64,000 bases of DNA from positions 1 through 64,000 of the forward strand of contig PUQB01000391.1 of assembly GCA_003024785.1 (NCBI GenBank), given 5' to 3'. A program made the translations under genes and the position numbers. Below are positions 10,710 to 21,678 of the stretch, piece by piece (position 1 is the stretch's first letter; every line of letters begins with the position of its first letter). Under the pieces are notes generated by a model that searched no databases, had not been told where the DNA came from, and saw only the letters and a list, made by a program, of their open reading frames with translations. Origin of the DNA: Selaginella tamariscina (Eukaryota; Streptophyta; Lycopodiopsida; Selaginellales; Selaginellaceae).

Positions 10710-12470
10710 TATCAGAGTTTTAACCCAAAGGGCCAACACGTGGCTGCCAGGTGGCCATTTGGCGTCATCACCCTGTGTGAGCAACGCTAAGTTTCCTAGA
10801 ACAACCCAACAACCCCTAGACTCTAATGCCCAAGTGGACAGGAGACTTAGGGTTTAATCTAAGTCTCCCTAGAATGTCTGCCCCGAGAACCCTTGAGGGA
10901 TAACCCTAGTTGACTTAGGGTTTAGCCTAAGTCTCCCTAGAGTGTCTGCCCCCAAAACCCTTGAGGGATAACCCTAGTTACTTAGGGTTTTGCCCTAGAA
11001 GACCTAGACAGGCTCATGCCCTAACCCCATCAAGGAGACATGTGTTCCACACATACCCCTGGACAGAGCTAAGGCATCGTCACTTACCCTTGAGGAATCA
11101 CCCTCATCCGGGAGTACAACCCCTTTAGGGCGACAAGGGGTACCCTGAATCACGACTAACCCTAAGGGATTGAGTGGCCAAGTTATACCCTAGACCTAGG
11201 GCTAGTACTTAGTGAGGACACGAGTGTGCGCCGTAGGCGGACACGAGTGTTCTGCTAAGCAAACTCCTTAAGGCTAGGTTTGGGATAACCCTAAGCACAT
11301 GACCTTGCGAGTGCCTCACGAAAGGGCTCCTGCTAACATGTTTAGGTTGTTCACCCTTGAACTCCAAGGAAAAACACTCCCCTAGCCAAGTGTGCCAAAG
11401 CACACCTAGTTATGAGACCTAACCTCCCTTGAGCAGATGCCCAAGGCTTAGCACCCTAGTGCAAGCACAAGCATGTTTGTTTGCTAAAGTATCCAACCCC
11501 TTAGCGACAAGCCCATGACATAACCCCAAAGGGCGTGCCTCAGGCATTGTACCATGTGACATTTAGCCCAGTGTCACATCTCCATGTGACACTGCCTTTC
11601 CCGATGTGGGCTAGATATGCCATAGCCCTTAGATTCAAGAGTTGCACCAAGTGCCACAAACGTGGCTCCTAAATGCCGACTCTAGAACCCCTCAATGAAC
11701 CCTCAGGAACCAAGTAACATGAACCTGTAAACAAGATCCCACACTCACAGTTGGACAAGGACACGGATGTGCCTTGCTTGGCCGTGAGTGCTACACCTAG
11801 CTTGACGTGGAGGAGGAGGCTGGAGACAAGCCTCAAACCTCTGCCTCTTGGAATGTGCATTCCGACAAGACCTTCCCAGGCATGGATTCGCCAACGTTAA
11901 GGGTAAGCTACCCCGAAGGTGGGACGTACCCCTGGCATCTGGAAGTTAGGGCGGCACAACAGAGGGTTGTGCCTTGACGACACAAGCTAGAGCTTGCACC
12001 GGGAGAAGAGTAACGAGCTCAGTCATGAACCCAGGAACCCTCACTCCTATATACTACCTTATTTATGTGACAGAGGCCCCCCCCCCTGTTTTCCTGTTTA
12101 CATAAGTGGGCTAGCACTGAAATCTCATTCCCAGAGGGAACATACTTGGTGAGTTATCCATCGACCCCTAAACCCTAACCTGTCAAACCTGGGGTATTTC
12201 TAAGCATATCCGACATGCCGAACTCACCGGAACTAGCCATTAATCCAACCGGGACACGGAAAACCAAGGTAAGAGTTTTCTAGATGGAAGTGCTAGCTTC
12301 GCCCAGAGTTTCTTGCAAATACCTAATGACACCCGGCCGGACCATCACTAGATATCCAAGTGCACTAAGCGGGCCTGTTTCTTCTACACCTAGGGCTTAT
12401 CAACATAGTACAGTAGGTAACAACAGTCAACGTCCAAAGTAAAGGGTGAGTCATAGTAAAAACTATGACA
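10710..12470 (-). repeat. 3' LTR of the 7.3-kb element
   Basis: In plus-strand order it starts TATCAGAGTTTTAACCC (first dinucleotide mutated from TG) and ends AACTATGACA. It is nearly identical to 16,203-17,964, with a scatter of substitutions and 1-2 bp length changes, for example in the run of C near 12,070. Confidence 0.92.
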
Positions 12471-12490
12471 CACTCCCCGCCTTTGAAAAT
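12471..12490 (-). other. Polypurine tract of the 7.3-kb element
   Basis: On the minus strand the bases next to the 3' LTR read AAAGGCGGGGAGTG, a G-rich purine run directly abutting TGTCATAG, the LTR start. This is the expected site for plus-strand DNA priming in an LTR retrotransposon. Confidence 0.8.
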
Positions 12491-15400
12491 GTCAACGTCC
12501 TCGTTGACGTCCAACTCCAAGACTAGATAATGTTAGAGAAAACTAACCAAAACTAACATATCACTCTATGCGGAGTCAGCCAAAAGTTCACATAAGTTTT
12601 ATTACCCCCCTTGCATTACGCGAAACCAAGTACTTCAGAACCGTCGTTCACTAAGTTGTAAACCTAGCTGCCGGAGGCACCACCTGCGACATGAAGTCAC
12701 TTGGAGACCTTTTGCACGTCTGCAAAGTCTGTCACCCACGCACACAACATGGTTAATTTCTTTACTTAACTAGAATTTATATTGGAGGCCTCTAGTTAGT
12801 GTTGTTGCCGGCCCCTTGGTTAACAAGAAATAAAGACTTGCTTTATTCCTTAATATTAAATGCTGTTGACGACCTTATCGTCTAACAACAACAAGCACTT
12901 CTCAAATGCTTGACCAAACACCTTCGCATTTCTTTTGATTTTCCAATGGTCCCACATCTCCACATGTTACGATATTATAGCTTACATCTCTGCATCCCTC
13001 GGTGCTTCTCATTACCCCTTTTCATAAGGGTCTGCTACTATACCTATCTCTCATTAGTATATAGCTACGCCAGACTAAGTATGAGACTTTTATCGGAATC
13101 AAGCTCTTTTCCGATATAAGAGTACAAGTCGTAAAACCCTGTTCTTTGTAAACATGTCAATCTGGCCAGAGGCGATCACAGAGGCGCATGGCTGTACACA
13201 TGTAAACAACAAGGTCTTGCCAATCTACCAACTGCCATTCACTTGGTGTGTTATTAACATAAATTTATTCCCGATAGGAATCAAATTCAGTCAAATCCTG
13301 ACCAAGTGTGATAGCCTTACCATTTGTCCTTCGCAACCATCTTTGTACTCTTTCATAACACCGACCAGTTCAGGGACCAGATAAGCTAACATACCTTTCT
13401 TACAAACTAATGTGGAAACCAGGAAATTCAACCCATCTCTAGTGCCTCAATCGACAATCTTTAGATAACACGTCTCTTAATTGTCACTCTCATTGTACTC
13501 ATTCCCAAAGAGCACAACATACTAGTGCCATTCAATATTCCTAACTCTTATCACTAAGTTCAAAATACAAATTTTAAGACTTAGTTTCCACGATAAGAGT
13601 CTCCTGAACTCGTAATACTGCACGCCTCCATAACATTATATATTTCCAACTTTGAAATTGATTATGTAAATGTTTCTCAACACTATATCGAAGTATAGTA
13701 TTTTCACTAATTCAAGCAATTAGTGTTTTGATAAACATCTTTTAAACTAATCCTTATTCCATAAACAGTTGTAATTTCGATATTGATACTCTTGAATGGA
13801 TAATGATCGTTTTAACGTTCAAATCCTAAGTTTATCAACTAGTTGTTATACTAGCAGATATAACTTACAAATCATATCAATTTATCAAAATACTAACTAT
13901 AATATAGATATGGTCTTAGTTTACATGAATCGAACTTCAATTTTGAGACGGAAATATAATGTTATGACAGTATTCGAGGAACTTGTTCAGAGACTAAGAG
14001 GAATCATGAACTAGTGTCTGGTTCATCTAACTGATTTAGTAAGATATTATTTCCATCCACTAATGTTATCATACACTGAAGTGTTATACAACTTCATGTT
14101 TTAGTTATATCTTATAATTCAATAGATCTCCCAAACATGAATAAAATATCTAGTTCAGTACATTGAACTAAGATACATTATTCACTCTAGACACCTAGCA
14201 ATCCAGAAAGTATCACATTGCCCCTCAAGCAATGTATTGAGAAATGTCTCATTTCTCAACTAACTTGAAAACACGTTTCAAGTTATAACACTAAGGTAGT
14301 GCCTTACCAAAGTGTCAGACTCAAATCCACTTGAGTCTTTATATTATATGATTACGGCCACCTCATGTGATCATAACCAAGTTTGATATTGAGCGCTCCA
14401 AACTCAATATTGAAGAGATATCATACCATACTTTGACAAGTCATTTATAACCAATCTTGAAAAGATTGTCACAAATTCTGCCAAAGTTTAAATATAAATA
14501 TCTCAACAGATGAGGTGATAGGAAACCTCATATTCTCGAACCGGATATTGGACGAACCTTGAACTACAATCATCAAGAAGGGACACCATCTTCTTGAGCT
14601 AATCCCGCTACACAATATCATATATTGAACCAACTCAAGGAACACCATCAAACCTTGAGATAGAACTAACAACTAACCCAAGGAATACAATCAAACCTTG
14701 AGTCAAGAATAGTTCTATTTTTCAATATTCCGAAAGATTGAAGATACATACTTTATTTGTTCTTTAAGTGCCCACATTTGCGACCATGATGCAGAGTCAA
14801 GAAACCGTCTTTTGAATAATCGTATTCGACTCTAAAATGAAATTGATATTGAAAATCAATATCAACTTCTAATTCTCATCGAACACCGACTCTCTGAGGA
14901 GGTACATGCACTTAAACCTAATGGAAATCCGACTATTATTAGCTCATTGTAATTCTCAACATAAGTTATCAAACTTAGCAAGTTTCCTTACTTAGTCGAT
15001 AAACAAAGAAGAATCCCAAATCATGCTCTTCTTAACCAAGGAATCACCCTTGTTCAAGACTTCTCACATTGCAAACAACGTTACAGTTTCAAGATTAAAG
15101 AGTTAACAATGAAAATGCACAAGTGTGCGCCGAACGCCTTCACTATGCAAGTCCTTCATTACTCAGTAAACTGAAAATGTAAACGTATGTTTCCAACATT
15201 ACTCTTTCTGATAGATCATGCCATCATCCAAAAGCTGCATTGATAGGGATGCAACATTAAATCCGTCTACTGCCAAAATCTATATTATTTCTATCCCATT
15301 CTTAAGATCCCACATGAGATAACTTCATAATCAAGTTAGTTGAGTTAGCTAACTTGAATACAAAGTGCGCGCCTACAACCAACTAAGGTTTCAAGTTGTA

Positions 15401-16185
15401 CTTTGTTCAAATCAGACGACTTGAACTTAGTAAACTATTTCACCTAATGTTACTTGCAGCTAGCGTATCAAAGTATTACGTCCATCAGCAATACTTTGAT
15501 TACATTGGATCTTCGAACCAACTGCTTAACATATTCATCATATGTTAATATTTGACATTCGTTGTATTATAAGTTCATCACCATAGTCTGCTTCTAGAGT
15601 TACACTCTCGGAAACATGCACTATAATAAGAGCTTATTTTACACTTTATGTCAAAATGTAGTGTTCTTATGTTTGAATATGCCCCTTCTCCGAAGTCAAA
15701 GACGCACTTTGAACATAAGTCTTTCCCCGTTTGAACACTATTGCTGAACGATATTGAATCTTGACCTAAGCCAAAACTCAATGGACAGTCACGTTCTCAA
15801 ATCATGTGTTATCCCAAATTCAAACACCTTAAAGAAAAAGAAAAATTTTCAATAATGTGTAGAATAGGATATCACAAGACTTAGTTTGTAAGCCAGAACA
15901 AACTAACATGCCTGTCTTGTGGAAGTAAATGGTAAAGTAACCTGGACAACCATAAGGTAAAATAACCTGGCATACAACTTGGAAGTTGCTTCCAAGTGCT
16001 ACCTTCTAGTCCATAACCCACACCCACTTATGAAGTAGGTGTACTTGAAGAGTTATAGATCTCAGGACCAACTCTCCACGCAGAATTCAGACATTAGCCG
16101 AAAGTGATAGAGTACTTCAAGAATTTAGAACTAACTAAACCCTAAAATACACTACACTTTAGGTAGTCCTACTGACCGCAGAGAA
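12491..16185 (-). other. Non-coding internal region of the 7.3-kb element
   Basis: About 3.7 kb of moderately AT-rich DNA has no frame over about 80 codons on either strand and no recognisable gag, protease, reverse transcriptase or integrase motif. I saw no tandem structure. It looks like a structural or packaging RNA segment of a non-autonomous element rather than a decayed pol gene, because no pol fragment at all can be read. Confidence 0.75.
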
Positions 16186-16200
16186 TAGGCTCCGATACCA
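16186..16200 (-). other. tRNA-Met primer-binding site of the 7.3-kb element
   Basis: The minus strand reads TGGTATCGGAGCC three bases inside the 5' LTR. This differs by one base from TGGTATCAGAGC, the usual plant initiator-Met tRNA primer-binding site. It marks 16,203-17,964 as the 5' LTR. Confidence 0.88.
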
Positions 16201-16202
16201 AT

Positions 16203-17964
16203 TGTCAGAGTTTTAACCCAAAGGGCCAACACGTGGCTGCCAGGTGGCCATTTGGCGTCATCACCCTGTGTGAGCAACGCTAAGTTTCCCAGAACAACCC
16301 CAACGACCCCTAGGGTTAGACTCTAATGCCCAAGTGGACAGGAGACTTAGGGTTTAGCCTAAGTCTCCCTAGAATGTCTGCCCCCAGAACCCTTGAGGGA
16401 TAACCCTAGTTGACTTAGGGTTTAGCCTAAGTCTCCCTAGAGTGTCTACCCCCAAAACCCTTGAGGGATAACCCTAGTTGACTTAGGGTCTTGCCCTAGA
16501 AGACCTAGACAGGCTCATGCCCTAACCCCCATCAAGGAGACGTGTGTTCCACACATACCCCTGACAGAGCTAAGGCATCGTCACTTACCCCTTGAGGAAT
16601 CACCCTCATCCGGGAGTACAACCCCTTTAGGGCGACAAGGGGTACCCTGAACCACGACTAACCCCTAAGGGTTTGAGTGGCCAAGTTATACCCTAGACCT
16701 AGGGCTAGTACTTAGTGAGGACACGAGTGTGCGCCGTAGGCGGACACGAGTGTTCTGCTAAGCAAACTCCCTAAGGCTAGGTTTGGGATAACCCTAAGCA
16801 CATGACCTTGCGAGTGCCTCACGAAAGGGCTCCTGCTAACATGTTAGGTTGTTCAACCCTTGAATTCCAAGGAGAACACTCCCCTAGCCAAGTGTGCCAA
16901 AGCACACCTAGTTATGAGACCTAACCTCCCTTGAGCGGATGCCCAAGGCTTAGCACCCTAGTGCAAGCACAAGCATGTCTGTTTGCTAAGTATCCAACCC
17001 CTTGGCGACAAGCCCATGACATAACCCCAAAGGGCGTGCCTCAGGCGTTGTACCATGTGACGTTTAGCCCAGTGTCACATCTCCATGTGACACTGCCTTC
17101 CCCGATGTGGGCTATCATGCCATAGCCCTTAGATTCAAGAGTTGCACCAAGTGCCACAAACGTGGCTCCTAAATGCCAACTCTAGAACCCCTCAATGAAC
17201 CCTCAGGAACCAGTAATGAACCTGTCAAACAAGATCCCACGCACAGTTGGACAAGGACACGGATGTGCCTTGCTTGGCCGTGAGTGCTACACCTAGCTTG
17301 ACGTGGAGGAGGAGGCTGGAGACAAGCCTCAACCTCTGCCTCTTGGAACGTGCATTCCGACAAGACCTCCCAGGCATGGATTCGCCAACGTTAAGGGTAA
17401 GCTACCCCGAAGGTGGGACGTACCCCTGGCATCTGGAAGTTAGGGCGGCACAACAGAGGGTTGTGCCTTGACGACACAAGCTAGAGCTTGCACCGGGAGA
17501 AGAGTAACGAGCTCAGTCATGAACCCAGGAACCCTCACTCCTATATACTACCTTATTTATGTGACAGAGGCCCCCCCCCTGTTTTCCTGTTTACATAAGT
17601 GGGCTAGCACTGAAATCTCATTCCCAGAGGGAACATACTTGGTGAGTTATCCATCGACCCCTAAACCCTAACCTGTCAAACCTGGGGGTATTTCTAAGCA
17701 TATCCGACATGCCGAACTCACCGGAACTAGCCATTAATCCAACCGGGACACGGAAAACCAAGGTAAGAGTTTTCTAGATGGAAGTGCTAGCTTCGCCAGA
17801 GTTTCTTGCAAATACCTAATGACACCCGGCCGGACCATCACTAGATATCCAAGTGCACTAAGCGGGCCTGTTTCTTCTACACCTAGGGCTTATCAACATA
17901 GTACAGTAGGTAACAACAGTCAACGTCCAAAGTAAAGGGTTGAGTCATAGTAAAAACTATGACA
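16203..17964 (-). repeat. 5' LTR of the 7.3-kb element
   Basis: It begins TGTCAGAGTTTTAACCC and ends AACTATGACA in plus-strand order, so both ends are the canonical TG...CA. The promoter for the element should lie here, but I could not identify a single convincing TATA box. Confidence 0.92.
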
Positions 17965-19108
17965 ACTACAACTTCCATACGATAGGGTATGTCCCACCTT
18001 TAGGGTAGCATGCCTTTAACGTTGGTGAATCTGAGCCTGAAAGGTCATGTCAGAATACATGTTATAAAGGGTTAGAGGTTGATGCATGTCTCTAGTCTTC
18101 TCCTCCACGTTAAGATAAGAGCAGCACTCATTGCTACCTCTGTGTCCTTTGGGATCTTGGCCGACAAGTTCTCCTTACCAAGTCCAGGAAGGTTCACAGA
18201 GAGAGTTCTAGAGTTGGCATCTGGGAGTCACATTTATGGCACCAAGTGTAACTCTTGAGTTTAAGGGGCTATGGCGAGATAAACCCACATTTTAAGAAAT
18301 AGTGTCACATGACCATGTGACACTAGGCTACACGACACATGGTACAACGCCTGAGGCATGCCCTTTGGGTTATGTCATGAGTTTAATGCTGAGGGTTAGA
18401 TACTTTTAGTAAGTAGGCATGCTTGTGCTCACATCAAGGTGTTAAACCTTGGGCATCCACTTAAGGGAGGGGTTAGGTTTCATAATCAAATGTGCTATTG
18501 GCACACTCAGCTAGGGAGTGTTCACCTTAGGATCCATGGGTTGAACAAACTAAGCTCATTAAATAAGAGTTCTTTTATAGGGCATTCACAAGGTCGTGTA
18601 CTTAGGATTATTCAAACTAAGTTTACTTAGCGTCCGCCTACGGCACTCACTTGTGTCCTCACTAAGTACTAACCCTAAGTATAGAGTATGACTTGGCCGC
18701 TCAAACCATTAGGGGTAGTTTGGTTCAAGGTACCCCTTAATGCCTTAAAGGGGTTGTACTCCGGATTAAGGTGATTTCTAAAGGGGTAAGTGACGATGCC
18801 TTAGCTCTGTCATGAGGATATGTGTGAGACACATCTCTATAGTGGGGTTAGGGCATGAGCCTGTCTAAGTCTCTTGGGATAGGATCCTAAAAGTCTACTC
18901 AAGTTATCCTTTAAGATTTGAGGGATAGTCATTTTAGGGGATTTAGGGTTGAACCTAAGTTTTCATGCCTATTCGAGCGACTGAGTCATGTTTTTGGGAT
19001 TTGTTTTGGAAGACTTAACATTTTCACATATGGTATAACGTTGGATGGCCACTTGGCAGCCATGTGTTGCCACGTGTTGACCCTTTGAGTAAATACTCTG
19101 ACATAGCA

Positions 19109-19960
19109 CACTTTCACACATCTCTATTGCAACTCCCATCCTCTTCACTCCCTTTGCCATAGCTCCTAACACACCTAACAATGTAGTCCTTTTCTCCTTC
19201 TTTACTTGCATTCTCCCATGTTCCAACTTCATAAGCTCCCTATCAAGCTCCAATTTCATCTGGTCTCTAGTCTTGAGACTCAAACATTTGTAGTAGGACT
19301 TTACTTGGTTCTATATGATGCCTTTAACATGTTAATAAGAAGCTCGGTGCTCTTATTAACTTATTTTTCTTACTTCCTTGTACTACCAGCAACTTTGTCT
19401 CCATATGTAGCACCTGAAGTTTCACTCTTAATGTCATCCTCTTCTTCCTCATGGGCCACTTGATCACTCTCTTACCTAATACTTCACATGCGTTATGACA
19501 TGACATCTTTGGCTCAAGCCCTCTATTGCATCTCATTTAGTACCATGTATGTTGTTCATCCATGTTTGGTAGATTCTTCCTTTCTCTCTCTAGGTGTCAT
19601 TATAAAGTACAATTCATTGCTGATGTGAGCCTGATAGTTATGAATAATATGATAATTTAAGAAAATATTATCCCACTTGAGATGGCATTGCTTTAGAGTT
19701 TGTTCACATTCTTTGTCATGAGCTCTATAACTTTGTATCTATAATCTCAAACTTGTCTCGTAGTGAGCCAAATTATTTTTTATCATAAGAGCTCGTTTGT
19801 TTTTGTAGTGATAAAAAGATTAATCTCAAAATTCTTTCAATTTGGTGCTCTTTTGCATTTCTTCAAAGGCTTAGCTTCTCCATGTGTTGGTCCTGGAATG
19901 AGAGTGTGAGTAGGAGTTCCTGAAACACCAACAATAGTCTTAGCAATCTCACTAGTAACA
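19109..19960 (-). pseudogene. Myb/SANT-like (trihelix-type) transposon ORF relic, block A
   Basis: Minus-strand peptides here include LELDRELMKLEHGRMQVKKE (C-terminal, near 19,200) and, further upstream, a tryptophan-spaced region that is better read in block B at 46,630-46,902. This organisation, a Myb-like DNA-binding ORF beside a nuclease ORF, is typical of PIF/Harbinger elements. The frame is broken by several stops and shifts. The solo LTR separates it from the nuclease relic. Confidence 0.5.
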
Positions 19961-21473
19961 CAAACTCTTGAGTGTAAGAAGCATCAACACCAATCCTAAG
20001 TGTAAGAACCAACCCTAGTAGTAACAGTTTCTAGAACTTGAGCTTAAGTATTAATAATGGTTAAAAGTAACAATAACCCCTAGAGTAATCTCTAGAGGTA
20101 GAGTAATCCCTAGAGTGTAGAGTAATCCCTAGAGTGAAGAGTAACAACAATCTCTAGAGGATGAGTTGCATGTTCTTTTTATAACTTTATGTCTTATGTA
20201 TAAAATAAAATTATGCCTAAACAAAAACAAATAAAAAGTGGTTGTGCAAAAAAATAAAAATAAAAAGAAGAAGAAGAAAAGGAAATAAATAGAGAAAGAA
20301 AAAGTGAATATAGAGAGAAAAAAGAATATTTTTAGGTAGGAAAAAGAAAATAAAAAACCAGAACTAAGAAAAAGTAAAAGAAGAAATACCATTTCTTTTT
20401 ACTATTTTTAATTTTAAAAGAAAATTTTCCCTTTTTATTCCTCCATAATGCAAATAATGCAAAATATTATATTGTTATCTTGCAACAATCGCAACATTTC
20501 CCTCTTATCATTCTAATGTGTATACTCACATTTTCAACGTTCGTGACAATTTTCTGTTTTGTCATTTAAGTTAAAAGCCCTATTTATTACGCTATTTAAA
20601 CTCTATTCTTAATTGTGATCTTGTTAAATAATAGGTGCTTAAAAAGCCCCATTAAATTTTCTATTGTTCTTCTTAAAATTTAATTTAACTTAACATAATT
20701 GAGTTTGGTGGGATGGGTACTTAATTAATGGAATCTTGTTAAGTTTTGAGTTAACATAATTTATTAAATTTTTAACTTAATTGAGTTGATGGGATAGGAC
20801 TTTAATTAAGTTTAAGTCTTAACTTAATAAAATTAACTAGTGGATGTCTAAATACAAATTTAGAAAAGGATATTTCAATTCTAAAAAATATTCTTTTATT
20901 TATTAAATAAAATAACTGATGAGATTTTATATTTTATCACATTTTATATTAAATATATCTAACTATTTAACGACCCTTAACTCAATTGTTAGTAACACAT
21001 TGCATATACTTACGCAATTAAATTGCATTTAGAGGATTTAAAAGTATGTTTTTATGAAGTATCTATTTTCCTCAAGAGCGTAATTTATTAAATTTTATTA
21101 TTTTTATTTTATATTTAAATATAGATGGAAGTTATATGCATTTGAAAGATAAATCAGAAAAGAAAAATTATACACGAGTTAGTGTTTTATTTTTTTGTTT
21201 TTTCAAAACAAGTAAATAGCTCAGCAGTTCAATTTCAAACCTAGCTATTTTTCTTATTAAAAGTAATAGTTGCTGATATATTCTAACTTAAAATGATTGT
21301 TTGTGTATAAATATTATATATATAGAATTTACGGACACGCACGAGCCCGCACGACTTGTTGGCTTTGTTAACAAGTCTTAGTTAGTGTATTTTCATTTCT
21401 TGTATGCGGTAGTATATGGGCTTCCATGTTTATGCGCCTATGTACATATTAGAGATTATTCTAAATGCACACC
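19961..21473. other. AT-rich flank shared by blocks A and B, no gene
   Basis: The stretch 19,990-20,160 has repeated AGAGTAATCCCTAGAGTG-like units. A purine-rich run lies at 20,220-20,395, and AT-rich DNA with repeated TTAACTTAATTGAGT-like strings follows. The same order is found at 47,040-48,500. The last 250 bases also match 37,210-37,520, upstream of the third unit. Nothing coding is supported. Confidence 0.6.
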
Positions 21474-21678
21474 TGAAAGAGCAGATATATATTCAGAAAT
21501 GTCAGATGTATTAGTTTATAAAAACCCTGCTTATATACAGGAGACCTCCTGCCACGTGTCACACATGCGACACGTGGCGCTGACACATGGGGCCAGATCA
21601 CCACCCATGTGTCACTACGCATGTGTATATACACACATGCGTATATACGGTATGTTACCTAATATATAGTATCTTACA

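Larger units (their letters stand above)
10710..17964 (-). mobile_element. Full-length 7.3-kb non-autonomous LTR retrotransposon
   Basis: Two LTRs of about 1.76 kb (10,710-12,470 and 16,203-17,964) bound a 3.7-kb internal region. A 5-bp target duplication ACTAC flanks it exactly (10,705-10,709 and 17,965-17,969). A primer-binding site and a purine tract, both reading on the minus strand, fix the orientation. The internal region has no frame longer than about 80 codons and no gag or pol motif, so the element must have used proteins from a partner. Long LTRs around a non-coding core are the hallmark of LARD-type elements. It sits inside the older solo LTR; block B shows the empty site near 44,980. 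Confidence 0.92.
10221..19103 (+). mobile_element. Solo LTR (older), split by a nested LTR element
   Basis: The LTR consists of 10,221-10,709 plus 17,970-19,103, about 1.62 kb in all. It begins TGTCATAGTTTTTACT, ends CTCTGACA, and is flanked by a perfect 5-bp target duplication TAGCA (10,216-10,220 and 19,104-19,108). It is related to, but clearly diverged from, the reverse complement of the LTRs of the nested element, so it belongs to the same family in opposite orientation. No internal region or second LTR is present, as expected after LTR-LTR recombination. The same insertion with the same TAGCA duplication exists in block B (44,453-46,194), so it predates the block duplication. Confidence 0.88.

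Noticed and set aside
20129..20392. 87-codon minus frame rich in F/L (also 47,221-47,473)
   Set aside because: Read from a purine-rich low-complexity tract that is only a repeat flank; it resembles a membrane protein by composition alone.
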